Below are positions 42,726 through 51,228 of a stretch of 64,000 bases of DNA, piece after piece; the stretch's first letter is position 1; every line of letters begins with the position of its first letter. Made by a program: the position numbers and the translations under genes. The notes below the pieces were generated by a model. It saw only the letters and a list, made by a program, of their open reading frames with translations, searched no databases and was not told the origin of the DNA. This DNA is from an uncultured Rhizobium sp. (GTDB lineage Bacteria; Pseudomonadota; Alphaproteobacteria; Rhizobiales; Rhizobiaceae), in NCBI GenBank assembly GCA_945952315.1, contig CAMFIE010000016.1, forward strand, positions 1 to 64,000. Direction: 5' to 3'.

Positions 42726-43061
42726 ATGAGCGTGCGTCCGCTTGACCCGAAATTCCACGTGACCGGCCAGATCATGGCCGAAGACATGGCTGAAATCGCA
42801 CGCGCCGGTTATACGGCGGTGATCTGCATGCGCCCGGATGGCGAAGGCGGTCCGATGCAACCGGCTTCTGACCAGATGCAGAAGGCAGCCAGTGCTGCCG
42901 GTCTTGCCTACCACTATCTGCCCGCCCGTCCCGGCGCGATCACGCCGGACATTGCGGCGCGGGTGAAGGAGATCATCACGAAGACCGAAGGTCCAATCCT
43001 TGCCTATTGCGCCTCGGGTGGTCGTTGCACAACGGCTTACGAAATGGCCCGCAACGCCTGA
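42726..43061 (+). CDS. TIGR01244/DUF442 family phosphatase-like protein
   Basis: A 111-residue protein starting MSVRPLDPKFHVTGQIMAEDMAEIARAGYTAVICMRPDGE. YHYLPARPGAITPD and the active-site loop LAYCASGGRCTTAYEMA follow. This is the small dual-specificity-phosphatase-like domain that can also be fused to sulfide-oxidising persulfide enzymes (Blh/BigR systems). The Cys-x4-Arg loop gives a likely catalytic Cys. Here it stands alone, 74 bp after putA, and its end overlaps the convergent hydrolase gene by 25 bp. Its role is not known. Confidence 0.8.
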   Translation: MSVRPLDPKFHVTGQIMAEDMAEIARAGYTAVICMRPDGEGGPMQPASDQMQKAASAAGLAYHYLPARPGAITPDIAARVKEIITKTEGPILAYCASGGRCTTAYEMARNA

Positions 43062-43681
43062 GAGTGAGATCGGGAGGATGCCTGCCCGGTGCCGGTCGCG
43101 ACCGGAGGCGGCAGGCGCTTCCCGTCGGCGGATTTCAACAGCAGTTCATCGAACAGGCGATAGCCGCGCTCGAAGCGGCCGAATCCGCTCGCGAGATTGA
43201 TATGGCCGACACAGCCCATGTCGACATAGTGCGCGCCCCAGCAGGCGGCAAAATGCCGGGCACGTTGCTCGCTCATATAGGTATCGTTTCGGCTCCCCAG
43301 AAGGACCGAGGGAAAGGGGAGCGTCTTTTCGGGCATGGAACCGAAACGGATAAGCCCCGGATGGAGCTGCTCGGTTACCTCGAGATCACCCGGCGCCACC
43401 AAAAGCGCGCCGCGAACCTTGTGGGCCGCAGGTCCCTCACCGATCCGCGCGGTCAAAATGCAGCCCAGACTGTGCGCGACCAGATAGGCGCCTTCGCCCG
43501 CGGCCAGCAATTCCCGCTCCAGCCTTGCGGCCCAAGCCTCCAGCTGCGGAAAATACCAGTTTTCCTGCTGGATCATGCGCGCATGCGGACGTTCCTCGGC
43601 CCAGATATGCTGCCAGTGGCCCTCCGGTGACCCGGCAAAGCCGGGGATCACAAATGTCTGAATGCTGGTATTGCCGTCCAT
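43037..43681 (-). CDS. RBBP9/YdeN-type alpha/beta hydrolase
   Basis: The 214-residue serine hydrolase has the oxyanion segment FVIPGFAGSPEGHWQHIW, the nucleophile elbow LVAHSLGCILTAR (Ser about 80), an acid in LLGSRNDTYMS and the catalytic His in MGCVGHINLASGFG. GSPEGHWQ..W is typical of the RBBP9 family. The ATG at 43681 follows GAGGGGCAGAGT. Substrate unknown. Its 3' end overlaps the convergent DUF442 gene. Confidence 0.88.
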   Translation of the reverse strand: MDGNTSIQTFVIPGFAGSPEGHWQHIWAEERPHARMIQQENWYFPQLEAWAARLERELLAAGEGAYLVAHSLGCILTARIGEGPAAHKVRGALLVAPGDLEVTEQLHPGLIRFGSMPEKTLPFPSVLLGSRNDTYMSEQRARHFAACWGAHYVDMGCVGHINLASGFGRFERGYRLFDELLLKSADGKRLPPPVATGTGQASSRSHSQALRAIS

Positions 43682-43831
43682 ACTCTGCCCCTCATTCGCC
43701 CGCCTGAGATAAGGCAAGTGTCGCTGAGGAAAGGGCTGCTGCCGAGGCGCAGGTGTTTAAAATCGACCGAATTGGTAGAAATTAAGTTCCTGCCCGTTCC
43801 GCGAAAGGCAAAGTCTTCATTCCCGACGAAA

Positions 43832-43855
43832 AAGCCCCTTTCTAAAAAGGGGCTT
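43832..43855 (-). terminator. Intrinsic terminator of ppk2
   Basis: AAGCCCCTTT (43832-43841) pairs with AAAGGGGCTT (43846-43855) around CTAA. On the minus strand the stem is followed by TTTCGTCG after its own run of T's, nine bases after the ppk2 stop. Confidence 0.85.
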
Positions 43856-43864
43856 CCGGTTGTT

Positions 43865-44890
43865 TCAGCGATTGTTGCGGCGGCTTTGCGGATGCAGCGT
43901 CTTGCCAAGAATGCTGTCATCCCGCCCGATGACATGGGCGCTCGAACCAACGATCAGCGGGTCGGGCTGCGCGACATGCTTCGGCACGGTTTCCGAATAG
44001 GGAAGCGAAGAGAGGAAATGACGCATGCAATTCAGCCGCGCCCGCTTCTTGTCATCGGATTTGATGATCGTCCAGGGTGCATCGGCCGTATCGCTGAAGA
44101 AGAACATCGCCTCCTTTGCCTCGGTATATTCATCCCATTTGCCAAGCGATGCCTTGTCGATCGGCGAGAGCTTCCACTGTTTCAACGGATCATGTTCGCG
44201 CGCTTCAAAGCGACGGGCCTGTTCCTCGCGGGTAACCGAGAACCAGTATTTGAACAGGCGAATGCCCGAGCGCACCATCATCCGTTCCAGCTCCGGTGCC
44301 TCACGCATGAATTCCAGATAGTCCGCGGGCGAACAGAAGCCCATCACGCGCTCGACACCGGCGCGGTTATACCAGGAGCGGTCGAAAAACAGGATTTCCC
44401 CGCCAGCGGGCAGGTGCTGCAGGTAGCGCTGGAAATACCATTGCGTCCGTTCGCGGTCGGTCGGCTTCTCGAGCGCCACGACCTTGGCGCCGCGGGGATT
44501 GAGATGCTCCATGAAACGCTTGATCGTGCCGCCCTTTCCGGCTGCGTCGCGCCCCTCAAACAGCACCACCACCTTCTGGCCAGTTTCCTTTATCCAGGTC
44601 TGGGCCTTCAGCAGTTCCACCTGCAATTCGGCGATCTGGTCCATATAGACCTTGTTGGAGAGCCGCGTCTTGTAGGGATAGGCGCCGGTTTCGAATGTGT
44701 GACGGATCGCTTCGGGATCGCGTCTCAGCGTTCTGAGATCAAGGGGAAAACCGTCTGCCGGTGCGCTTTCCTGAACACCCGTGACGGCGGGTGCGGAAAG
44801 GGCGGTGTCGGTCCGGTTTTCCGCGCTTGCCGCTCGCTCCTGTGCTTCGGCTTCGGGCAGTTTTTCGGTGATGGTCTCGATTTCGCTCAT
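43865..44890 (-). CDS. ppk2: PPK2-family polyphosphate kinase
   Basis: The 341-residue kinase transfers phosphate between polyphosphate and nucleotides. It has a Walker A-like VVLFEGRDAAGKGGTIKRFMEHLNPRGAKVVALEKPTDRE, then QWYFQRYLQHLPAGGEILFFDRSWYNRAGVERVMGFC with the Walker B Asp. KYWFSVTREEQARRFEAREHDPLKQWKLSPID is the lid segment. A disordered N-terminal tail of about 60 residues, rich in Ala and Glu, precedes the domain. The start at 44890 (MSEIETITEK) is chosen since upstream codons are not family-like. PPK2 subclass (GDP or ADP preference) cannot be told. Confidence 0.93.
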   Translation of the reverse strand: MSEIETITEKLPEAEAQERAASAENRTDTALSAPAVTGVQESAPADGFPLDLRTLRRDPEAIRHTFETGAYPYKTRLSNKVYMDQIAELQVELLKAQTWIKETGQKVVVLFEGRDAAGKGGTIKRFMEHLNPRGAKVVALEKPTDRERTQWYFQRYLQHLPAGGEILFFDRSWYNRAGVERVMGFCSPADYLEFMREAPELERMMVRSGIRLFKYWFSVTREEQARRFEAREHDPLKQWKLSPIDKASLGKWDEYTEAKEAMFFFSDTADAPWTIIKSDDKKRARLNCMRHFLSSLPYSETVPKHVAQPDPLIVGSSAHVIGRDDSILGKTLHPQSRRNNR

Positions 44891-45028
44891 GCGGGCTCCT
44901 CCATGTACAATTTTGCTGATGGAAGAGCTTGCGCCTCGCTGGGGTGGCAATCCTTGCGATAGATCAAATCGCACGAAATCATCTTCGCGTTGAAGCGGGC
45001 TATGCGGAACGGCCGCCCGGTGGGGATA

Positions 45029-45391
45029 TCAGGGTTCGTCCGTCTCATCCCAGAGGGGCTTGCGCGGCGGCTTGGTGCTTTCCACGGTCACGCCGTTGCG
45101 CTCGCAGATATAGACAAGCACCGGTGCCCGGTCGCCGCTGGTGCCGAACAGGCGTTCGCCTGCCATGCGCACCTCACTCCAGCAGCGATCATCCTTCGCC
45201 GCATCCTCTGCCTTCGATTTCAGCGGATCCTTCACGCCCGGCAAATCCTTGTAAGGATTTGCCTTCTCGATCGCCTGCGGGGAGAAATCCTGCGCAGAGG
45301 CAAGAGTGGGCATTGCGCCCAAAAGGCCGACTGCGCAAACCAGGCCGATCCATTTGCCCCGCACGATTGCAACTCCCTGATCGATGATCAC
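45029..45391 (-). CDS. Secreted hypothetical protein
   Basis: A 120-residue protein with a clear signal peptide (GKWIGLVCAVGLLGAMPTLASAQ). The mature part has about 86 residues with two cysteines (DDRCWSEVRM and VLVYICERNGVTV) likely to form a disulfide, and a proline/charge-rich tail KPPRKPLWDETDEP. I do not recognise a named family. It starts six bases after the NlpC/P60 gene ends, so it may be part of the same transcript. Confidence 0.7.
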   Translation of the reverse strand: MIIDQGVAIVRGKWIGLVCAVGLLGAMPTLASAQDFSPQAIEKANPYKDLPGVKDPLKSKAEDAAKDDRCWSEVRMAGERLFGTSGDRAPVLVYICERNGVTVESTKPPRKPLWDETDEP

Positions 45392-45397
45392 CGATAA

Positions 45398-46249
45398 TCA
45401 ATCCGGTCTGCGGCAAAGTGTGGGCGGCCCGTAAAGATAGCCGATCCTTTCGACGGCTGCGGCGTAGGATTCGCGCGTAACGGACATGGTATGGCCACTT
45501 GCGTGCAGAAGCGTTGCCTCATCCTCCATGAGGCCCACATGGCCCTTCCAGAAGACGAGATCGCCGCGCCTCAGCTGATCGGGAGCAATTTCACGACCAT
45601 AGCCATCCCGCTGCATGTCGGAATCGCGCGGCGCCCGCCGCCCGGTCATCGCGTGGCAAAGCTGCACGAGGCCGGAGCAATCAATCCCGAAGGCGGATCT
45701 GCCGCCCCAGAGATAGGGTGTTTCAAGCAGCCGCACCGCAAGCTCGACCGGATCAGTCGTCGGAAAATGGCCAAGGGGCAGAAGATGGTGCGCAATGATG
45801 GCGCCCCCGCCGTCGAGCAACAGATAGCGCGTTCCGCGCGTTTCGCCTTCCCCCACCACCTTCACCCGGCTGCCGAGCGAAAGCACGGTCGTGTGCGGCT
45901 TGCGCAGTTCCGCTTCCGGATAGACGAAGGTGCGGGGCACCACCACATGGTGGCTGACATCCGCGTCCCCCTCATGCAGGACGCTTTCCGGCAGATAGCC
46001 GACATAATTGTCCGTCCGCGCCTGTACGAAGGCCCAGCCTTCATGACGGTCGAAGACATCGACGCTATCGTTGAGCATGAGTTCGGTATCAATGCCGCAG
46101 TCAAGTGTCGGCCGGGGGCGCAAGGCAGTGACCGGCACCGCCACATGCGCCGGTTTACCCTCCACAAAGCGGCCCGCCTCAACACGTCCCTTCAGCCTTA
46201 CATCGGCAAGGTCCGGACGATAGGCGTTCAATCGGCGATCAGGCTGCAT
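45398..46249 (-). CDS. NlpC/P60 (C40) peptidase with SH3-like domain
   Basis: The 283-residue protein has bacterial SH3-like segments at about 45-150 (DVFDRHEGWAFVQARTDNYVGYLPESVL, VLSLGSRVKVVGEGE). The cysteine peptidase domain has TPYLWGGRSAFGIDCSGLVQLC (Cys nucleophile), LRRGDLVFWKGHVGLM (His) and LLHASGHTM. Such enzymes cut D-Glu-diamino acid bonds in cell-wall peptides. No signal peptide is seen, so it may recycle peptides in the cytoplasm together with the M17 aminopeptidase encoded nearby. Confidence 0.9.
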   Translation of the reverse strand: MQPDRRLNAYRPDLADVRLKGRVEAGRFVEGKPAHVAVPVTALRPRPTLDCGIDTELMLNDSVDVFDRHEGWAFVQARTDNYVGYLPESVLHEGDADVSHHVVVPRTFVYPEAELRKPHTTVLSLGSRVKVVGEGETRGTRYLLLDGGGAIIAHHLLPLGHFPTTDPVELAVRLLETPYLWGGRSAFGIDCSGLVQLCHAMTGRRAPRDSDMQRDGYGREIAPDQLRRGDLVFWKGHVGLMEDEATLLHASGHTMSVTRESYAAAVERIGYLYGPPTLCRRPD

Positions 46250-46273
46250 GGATTTTCTCCGGCATAAAGGGCA

Positions 46274-46621
46274 CTAGTCGAGCGCACGGGCTTCCGCAAT
46301 CACGCGGTCGCCGAATTTTTCAAGAAAAAGCGCGCCTTCCACGGTGCGCTTGATGACGACATTGCGCAGGTCGCGATGATCGCGCTCGCGGTCGACGAGC
46401 TTCAGCTCGCCCATCTTGTCAAGTGCGCGGGTAATGACCGGTTTGGTCACCTCCAGAAGGGCCGCGAGCCCCCGCACCGTATGCGGCGGCGGCACCAGAT
46501 AGATCTGCAGCAGGATCGCCATCTGCCGCACGGTGAGATCCGGCATGTCGTCGCGCACCTGCGCAAGGTGGACGCGATGCCAGAGCCCAAGCGCCTGCGA
46601 CGGTGTCAGTTCGACGGCCAT
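46274..46621 (-). CDS. MarR-like winged-helix regulator
   Basis: A 115-residue protein consisting almost only of a MarR-type winged helix. LTVRQMAILLQIYLVPPPHTVRGLAALLEVTKPVITRALDKMGELKLVDRERDHRDLRNVVIKRT has the recognition helix (TKPVITRALDKM) and the wing with the DxRD/N motif. It is shorter than usual and lacks long dimerisation helices. It lies between an M17 peptidase and an NlpC/P60 gene on the same strand, 24 bp before the latter. Confidence 0.82.
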   Translation of the reverse strand: MAVELTPSQALGLWHRVHLAQVRDDMPDLTVRQMAILLQIYLVPPPHTVRGLAALLEVTKPVITRALDKMGELKLVDRERDHRDLRNVVIKRTVEGALFLEKFGDRVIAEARALD

Positions 46622-46701
46622 GCCCGCCCCTCCGTCATTTCACTACCGTTCCAATATTCACCTGTCAGGAACCCGTGGCAAGCGCGAAGTCGCGTATAAA
46701 A

Positions 46702-48090
46702 TCACGCCGTCGCCTGATTGCGGATATGGTGGTAAAGCGCGCGGATCGCCTGCGCCTCACCGCCAACCGGCGCATGCGGCTTTTCATTCGGAACCCAGCC
46801 GAAAATGTCGAAATGCACCCAGTTCGGCGTCTTGCTGACAAAACGCTTCAGGAAAAGCGCCGCTGTGATTGCGCCCGCCATGCCGCCCGATGGCGCATTG
46901 GTGAGATCCGCAATCCGGGCATTGATATCCTTTTCGTACCCTTTCCAGAGCGGCAGCCGCCAGAGCGGATCATCCGTTTGCACCGCGCTGGTCGCAATGG
47001 CTGCGGCAAGTGCTTCGCTATCTGTAAAATAGGGGGGCAGTTCCGGCCCGAGCGCCACACGGGCGGCACCCGTCAGCGTGGCCATATCAATCAGAAGATC
47101 CGGCATCTCCTCATCGGCAAATGTCAACGTATCGGCAAGGATCAGCCGGCCTTCCGCGTCCGTATTGTCGATCTGCACGGAGAGGCCCTTGCGGCTTGGA
47201 TAGATATCGCCGGGGCGGAAAGCATTGCCAGCAATGGAATTCTCCACAGCGGGAACGAGCACGCGGAGATCGACATCAAGCCCTGCATCCATGATCATCA
47301 GTGCTAGGCCCATCACATTGGCAGCCCCGCCCATATCCTTTTTCATCAGCAGCATCGAGGAGGACGGCTTGATATCGAGACCGCCGGTATCGAAGCAGAC
47401 GCCCTTTCCGACGAGGGTAATGCGTCTTGCCCCTTTTCGGCCCCAGCGCATATCCAGAAGCCGTGGCTGATCGGCGCTTGCGCGACCGACGGCATGAATG
47501 AGCGGGAAATTGGCCTTGAGCAGGTCTTCGCCCGCGATCACCGAAACGGCGGCGCCGTAATGGGTGGCAAGGGCGCGAAAGGCCGCCTCCAGCTGGTTCG
47601 GGCCCATATCATTGGTCGGTGTGTTGATGAGGTCACGGGCGAGAAACACGCCGGCCAGCTGACGGTAAAGATCGGCCCGGTCCACGCCTTCCGGCAGCGC
47701 AAGATAAGCCCTTGGCGGTTTTGGCTTAAGATAGCTGTCAAAGCGATAGCTGCCGAGACCGAAACCAAGTGCGGCCTGCATCCGGTCAACCCCCTTGCCT
47801 GCCAGCCGGAACGTGCCTTCCGGCAGCGCGCGGGGCAGTTTGCCGGTCAGAAAAGGCGCAGGTGCGCCTTCCTTGCCGAGACCGAAAAAGGCCCCGGCAA
47901 GCCCACCATTCCTGTCCCCGTAACAGATCAGGGAACCGGCTTCCGCCTTGAACCCGGCAGAGCGGGCAAAGGCCAGACCGGCGAGACCGGCCTCCTCCAG
48001 CTCCTCCTGGAACAGGGCATGGACAACAAGGGCTTCCGCATCCGGGTCGGCGAAGGGAAAGGGACGGTCGATGAGTTGAAAGGGAGCCAT
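46702..48090 (-). CDS. M17 leucyl-aminopeptidase family protein
   Basis: The 462-residue enzyme has the M17 zinc-site motifs: LVGKGVCFDTGGLDIKPSSSMLLMKKDMGGAANVMGLA supplies the catalytic Lys and Asp ligands, and VQIDNTDAEGRLILADTL contains the NTDAEGR signature with the catalytic Arg. The N-terminal non-catalytic domain is present. The ATG at 48090 (MAPFQLIDRP) fits the family better than one nine codons upstream. It removes N-terminal residues from peptides in the cytosol and heads the set with the MarR-like and NlpC/P60 genes. Confidence 0.92.
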   Translation of the reverse strand: MAPFQLIDRPFPFADPDAEALVVHALFQEELEEAGLAGLAFARSAGFKAEAGSLICYGDRNGGLAGAFFGLGKEGAPAPFLTGKLPRALPEGTFRLAGKGVDRMQAALGFGLGSYRFDSYLKPKPPRAYLALPEGVDRADLYRQLAGVFLARDLINTPTNDMGPNQLEAAFRALATHYGAAVSVIAGEDLLKANFPLIHAVGRASADQPRLLDMRWGRKGARRITLVGKGVCFDTGGLDIKPSSSMLLMKKDMGGAANVMGLALMIMDAGLDVDLRVLVPAVENSIAGNAFRPGDIYPSRKGLSVQIDNTDAEGRLILADTLTFADEEMPDLLIDMATLTGAARVALGPELPPYFTDSEALAAAIATSAVQTDDPLWRLPLWKGYEKDINARIADLTNAPSGGMAGAITAALFLKRFVSKTPNWVHFDIFGWVPNEKPHAPVGGEAQAIRALYHHIRNQATA

Positions 48091-48288
48091 GGTCACTCTC
48101 GGATGCGGGCCAGCCATCTGGCGCCGGTGTTTGGAAACAGGGGCGATTCGCCCCGGGGGTTCATGGGGCTGAAGTATCCTTCCAGCCCTTTAACGCTCCG
48201 TTAAGGTTAACAGATTATTTCTCTTATACATGCTTGGCCGATTTGCATTGCGAAGACGGCCGCACGAACCAGTTTCAGGGGCAAAGCG

Positions 48289-49122
48289 ATGACATTTTCG
48301 GCGTCCAGACCTTCCAGAAAGCGCCTTTTCCTGCAAGGAACCTGCCTGCTGGTCGGTGCCCTGCTGGTTGCCAGTTGCTCGACCACCGGACGCTCCAATC
48401 TGACGACCGGCTCCATTTCCGGCGGCGCCTCCCGCCCGCTTGATTCGATGAATGCGATGGAGCTGGCGCAGGCCGAGATCTCCATCGGCAAGGCATACGA
48501 GAAGAATCCGAAGGACCGCAACATCGGCCTGAACTATGCCAACGTCCTGCGCATGACGGGCAAGAACGGACAGGCGCTGGCCGTGATGCAGCAGGTCGCC
48601 ATCAACAATCCGACCGATCGTGAAGTGCTGGCTGCCTATGGCAAGGCGCAGGCAGGTGCCGGCCAGCTGGAGCAGGCCCTCGGAACGATTACCCGCGCCC
48701 AGACCCCGGACCGTCCCGACTGGCGCCTGGAATCGGCCCGCGGTGCGGTGCTGGACCAGCTCGGACGCACGGACGAAGCCCGCGCGGCCTATCGCAGCGC
48801 TCTCGACATCCAGCCGAATGAACCAAGCGTGCTCTCCAATCTCGGCATGTCCTATCTTCTCGGTGGTGATCTCAAGACCGCCGAAACCTATCTGCGCACT
48901 GCAGCGGCCCAACCGGGTGCCGACAGCCGTGTGCGCCAGAATCTGGCGCTTGTCATTGGCCTTCAGGGACGCTTCGACGAAGCCGAGCAGATTGCCCGGC
49001 GCGAGCTTCGCCCGGAACAGGCCGATGCCAATGTAGCCTACCTGCGCTCGATGCTCGCGCAGCAGAATTCCTGGTCGAAGCTGGCAGCGCGAGACGCCAA
49101 GGGTGCAAACGGAACGAATTGA
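48289..49122 (+). CDS. tadD: Tad pilus lipoprotein TadD (TPR)
   Basis: The 277-residue protein has a lipoprotein signal (RLFLQGTCLLVGALLVASC, acylation Cys about 28) and five or six tetratricopeptide repeats, for example QALAVMQQVAINNPTDREVLAAYGKAQ and DEARAAYRSALDIQPNEPSVLSNLGMSYLLGGDLKTAETYL. TadD acts at the outer membrane in assembling Flp pili, probably with the secretin. It is convergent with tadC and separated by a strong bidirectional terminator. Confidence 0.9.
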   Translation: MTFSASRPSRKRLFLQGTCLLVGALLVASCSTTGRSNLTTGSISGGASRPLDSMNAMELAQAEISIGKAYEKNPKDRNIGLNYANVLRMTGKNGQALAVMQQVAINNPTDREVLAAYGKAQAGAGQLEQALGTITRAQTPDRPDWRLESARGAVLDQLGRTDEARAAYRSALDIQPNEPSVLSNLGMSYLLGGDLKTAETYLRTAAAQPGADSRVRQNLALVIGLQGRFDEAEQIARRELRPEQADANVAYLRSMLAQQNSWSKLAARDAKGANGTN

Positions 49123-49153
49123 GCGGGTCCCAATGAGATTGCATCTGAAACAG

Positions 49154-49180
49154 AAAAGCCGGGCTTTTGGCCCGGCTTTT
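49154..49180. terminator. Bidirectional terminator between tadD and tadC
   Basis: AAAAGCCGGGC (49154-49164) pairs with GCCCGGCTTTT (49170-49180) around a 5-base loop, with T-runs on both strands. It serves the convergent tadD and tadC genes. Confidence 0.9.
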
Positions 49181-49208
49181 TCGTGCGTATCGACACAAGC
49201 CTGAACGC

Positions 49209-50198
49209 TTATTTGAACGTATCGGCCACCTGGATGCCAGCCGGCCCCATGATCACCGCCATCAGAACAGGCAGGAAGAAAACAATCATCGGTACGGTCA
49301 GTTTGGGCGCCAGGGAAGCGGCCTTCTTCTCCGCTTCCGCCATGCGGTCATCGCGGCTTTCCTGTGCAAGAACGCGCAGGGCTTGTGCAATGGGCGTACC
49401 GTAGCGCTCAGCCTGGATGAGCGCCTGGGCCACAGCCTTCACCATGTCGAGACCGGTTCGGTTGCAGAGGTTTTCATAGGCCATGCGTCGTTCCTGCAGG
49501 AAGGAGAGCTCGGCCGTCGTCAGCACCATTTCTTCAGCCAGCTCGGGGGATTGTTCCACAAGCTCTTCTGAAACGCGGCGCATCGCCGCCTCGATCGAGA
49601 TACCCGATTCCACGCAGATCAGGATCAGGTCAAGCGCGTCCGGCCAGGCACGCTTGATAGAAAGCTGCCGCTTCTTGGTCTTGTTGCTGATCATGATATT
49701 CGGAAGGTAGAAGCCGAAAAAGCCGCCGCAGACGACGGTAAAGATCCGCACCATGAACGGATAGGTGGACATATGACCGCCACCGAAGATGTAAAGCCCG
49801 ACTACCATCAGGAACAGGAAGGGCAAAAGGAAACGCGCGACCAGGAAGGTGTTCAATGCGTTTTGAGAGCGATAACCGGCCGCCCTCAGCTTGTTCATCG
49901 TGTTTTCATCCGCGAGCGCTGCCCGCAGATTGAATTTTTCCACAATGCTGCGCACAGACTTGTTGTTCTGGCCGCGCAGGGAAACCTTGCCGCCATTCAA
50001 TTCTGCATTCACACGGGCACGCTCCCGGGCGCGCATCTGTTCGCGCTCGCTGGACACCGCCTTCATGCGCTTGTCCAGATCGCCACTGGCAAAATACGGG
50101 CCGACAAGCGTGTAGAGTGTGGCAAATACGGAAATAGCCACCAACACGGCCATGATCACGGTGGGATCTGTAAGGCGACGGGCGAGTTCCTGTGACAT
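49209..50198 (-). CDS. tadC: Tad inner-membrane platform protein TadC
   Basis: A 329-residue T2SS-F-type membrane protein. The cytoplasmic F domain has RAWPDALDLILICVESGISIEAAMRRVSEELVEQSPELAEEMVLTTAEL, then ALRVLAQESRDDRMAEAEKKAASLAPKLTVPMIVFFLPVLMAVIMGPAG with the last membrane helices. With TadB it forms the platform on which the CpaF ATPase pushes pilin out of the membrane. It starts 14 bp after tadB. Confidence 0.92.
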   Translation of the reverse strand: MSQELARRLTDPTVIMAVLVAISVFATLYTLVGPYFASGDLDKRMKAVSSEREQMRARERARVNAELNGGKVSLRGQNNKSVRSIVEKFNLRAALADENTMNKLRAAGYRSQNALNTFLVARFLLPFLFLMVVGLYIFGGGHMSTYPFMVRIFTVVCGGFFGFYLPNIMISNKTKKRQLSIKRAWPDALDLILICVESGISIEAAMRRVSEELVEQSPELAEEMVLTTAELSFLQERRMAYENLCNRTGLDMVKAVAQALIQAERYGTPIAQALRVLAQESRDDRMAEAEKKAASLAPKLTVPMIVFFLPVLMAVIMGPAGIQVADTFK

Positions 50199-50212
50199 GA
50201 TTGGCCCTTTGC

Positions 50213-51211
50213 TCAGATGTCGAAATTGATCATGTTACGCATGATGAAGATGCCGAGGCTCATCCATACCGCCGCAGCCCCAAGGATCACGTGACCGCGC
50301 GGATCAGTATAGAGAATTGCAAGATAATCCGGCGATGTCAGATAGACGAGAATGGCCACGATGAATGGCAAGGAGCCGATGATCGCGGCCGAGGATTTGG
50401 CTTCCATCGAGACAGCCGCAACCTTCTGCTTCATCTTGCGCCGTTCACGCAGAACTTTCGACAGGTTGGCAAGCGCTTCGGAAAGGTTGCCGCCCGCCTG
50501 CGACTGGATCGCGATCACGATCGAGAAGAAATTCAGCTCCTGCAGCGGAAAATTCTGATACATGCGGGCGCAGGCATCCGGAATGCTGAGGCCGACGGCC
50601 TGGGCCTCCACCACCTTGCGGAATTCGCCCTTGACCGGTTCCTGCCCTTCAGCGGCGATCAGGCGGATGGCATCGTTCATCGGAAGGCCCGACTTGATCG
50701 AGCGAACCATCACGTCCAGCGCATTGGGCAATTCATCGAGAAACTTGTTCTTGCGGCGCTTGATCATGAAACCGAGAATCCAGCGGGGAAGACCAAAGCC
50801 GATAACGAATGCGACACCAGCGGCAATCAGAAGCGGCTTGCCGCTGATCAGCGTGAAGACAAAAGCCGCTGCCCCGACGATACCGCTATACATGTGGAAT
50901 TGCGACGTGGTCGTCTTCCAGCCGGCCTGCGCCAGCCGCGACTTCAGCGACATGTTCTTCTTGGAATTTTCCTGCTGGCGCTTTTCGAGTGCCTTCAGGT
51001 CCTCCTGAATGGACTTCCGCTTCTTGGCGACATCCTGCACGCGGTCGCGCGCGGCCTTTACCGTGCCACGGTCGGTTTCGGCTGCCTTGACCTTCGCCAC
51101 ACGGCCTTCGGTCTTGCGCTCGGTCTCGATGCGGGAAAACAGCACACCATAGGATACCGCCGCCGCCGAAATGGCAGCCAGCAGCACGATCGCCAAAACG
51201 TTGATATCCAT
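50213..51211 (-). CDS. tadB: Tad inner-membrane platform protein TadB
   Basis: The 332-residue partner of TadC has an N-terminal membrane segment and a highly charged coiled region (RKSIQEDLKALEKRQQENSKKNMSLKSRL). The F domain has ELPNALDVMVRSIKSGLPMNDAIRLIAAEGQEPVKGEFRKVVEAQAVG and QAGGNLSEALANLSKVLRERRKMKQKV. The gene lies 17 bp after cpaF in the same operon. Confidence 0.92.
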   Translation of the reverse strand: MDINVLAIVLLAAISAAAVSYGVLFSRIETERKTEGRVAKVKAAETDRGTVKAARDRVQDVAKKRKSIQEDLKALEKRQQENSKKNMSLKSRLAQAGWKTTTSQFHMYSGIVGAAAFVFTLISGKPLLIAAGVAFVIGFGLPRWILGFMIKRRKNKFLDELPNALDVMVRSIKSGLPMNDAIRLIAAEGQEPVKGEFRKVVEAQAVGLSIPDACARMYQNFPLQELNFFSIVIAIQSQAGGNLSEALANLSKVLRERRKMKQKVAAVSMEAKSSAAIIGSLPFIVAILVYLTSPDYLAILYTDPRGHVILGAAAVWMSLGIFIMRNMINFDI

Positions 51212-51228
51212 AGTGTTACCGCCTTGCT

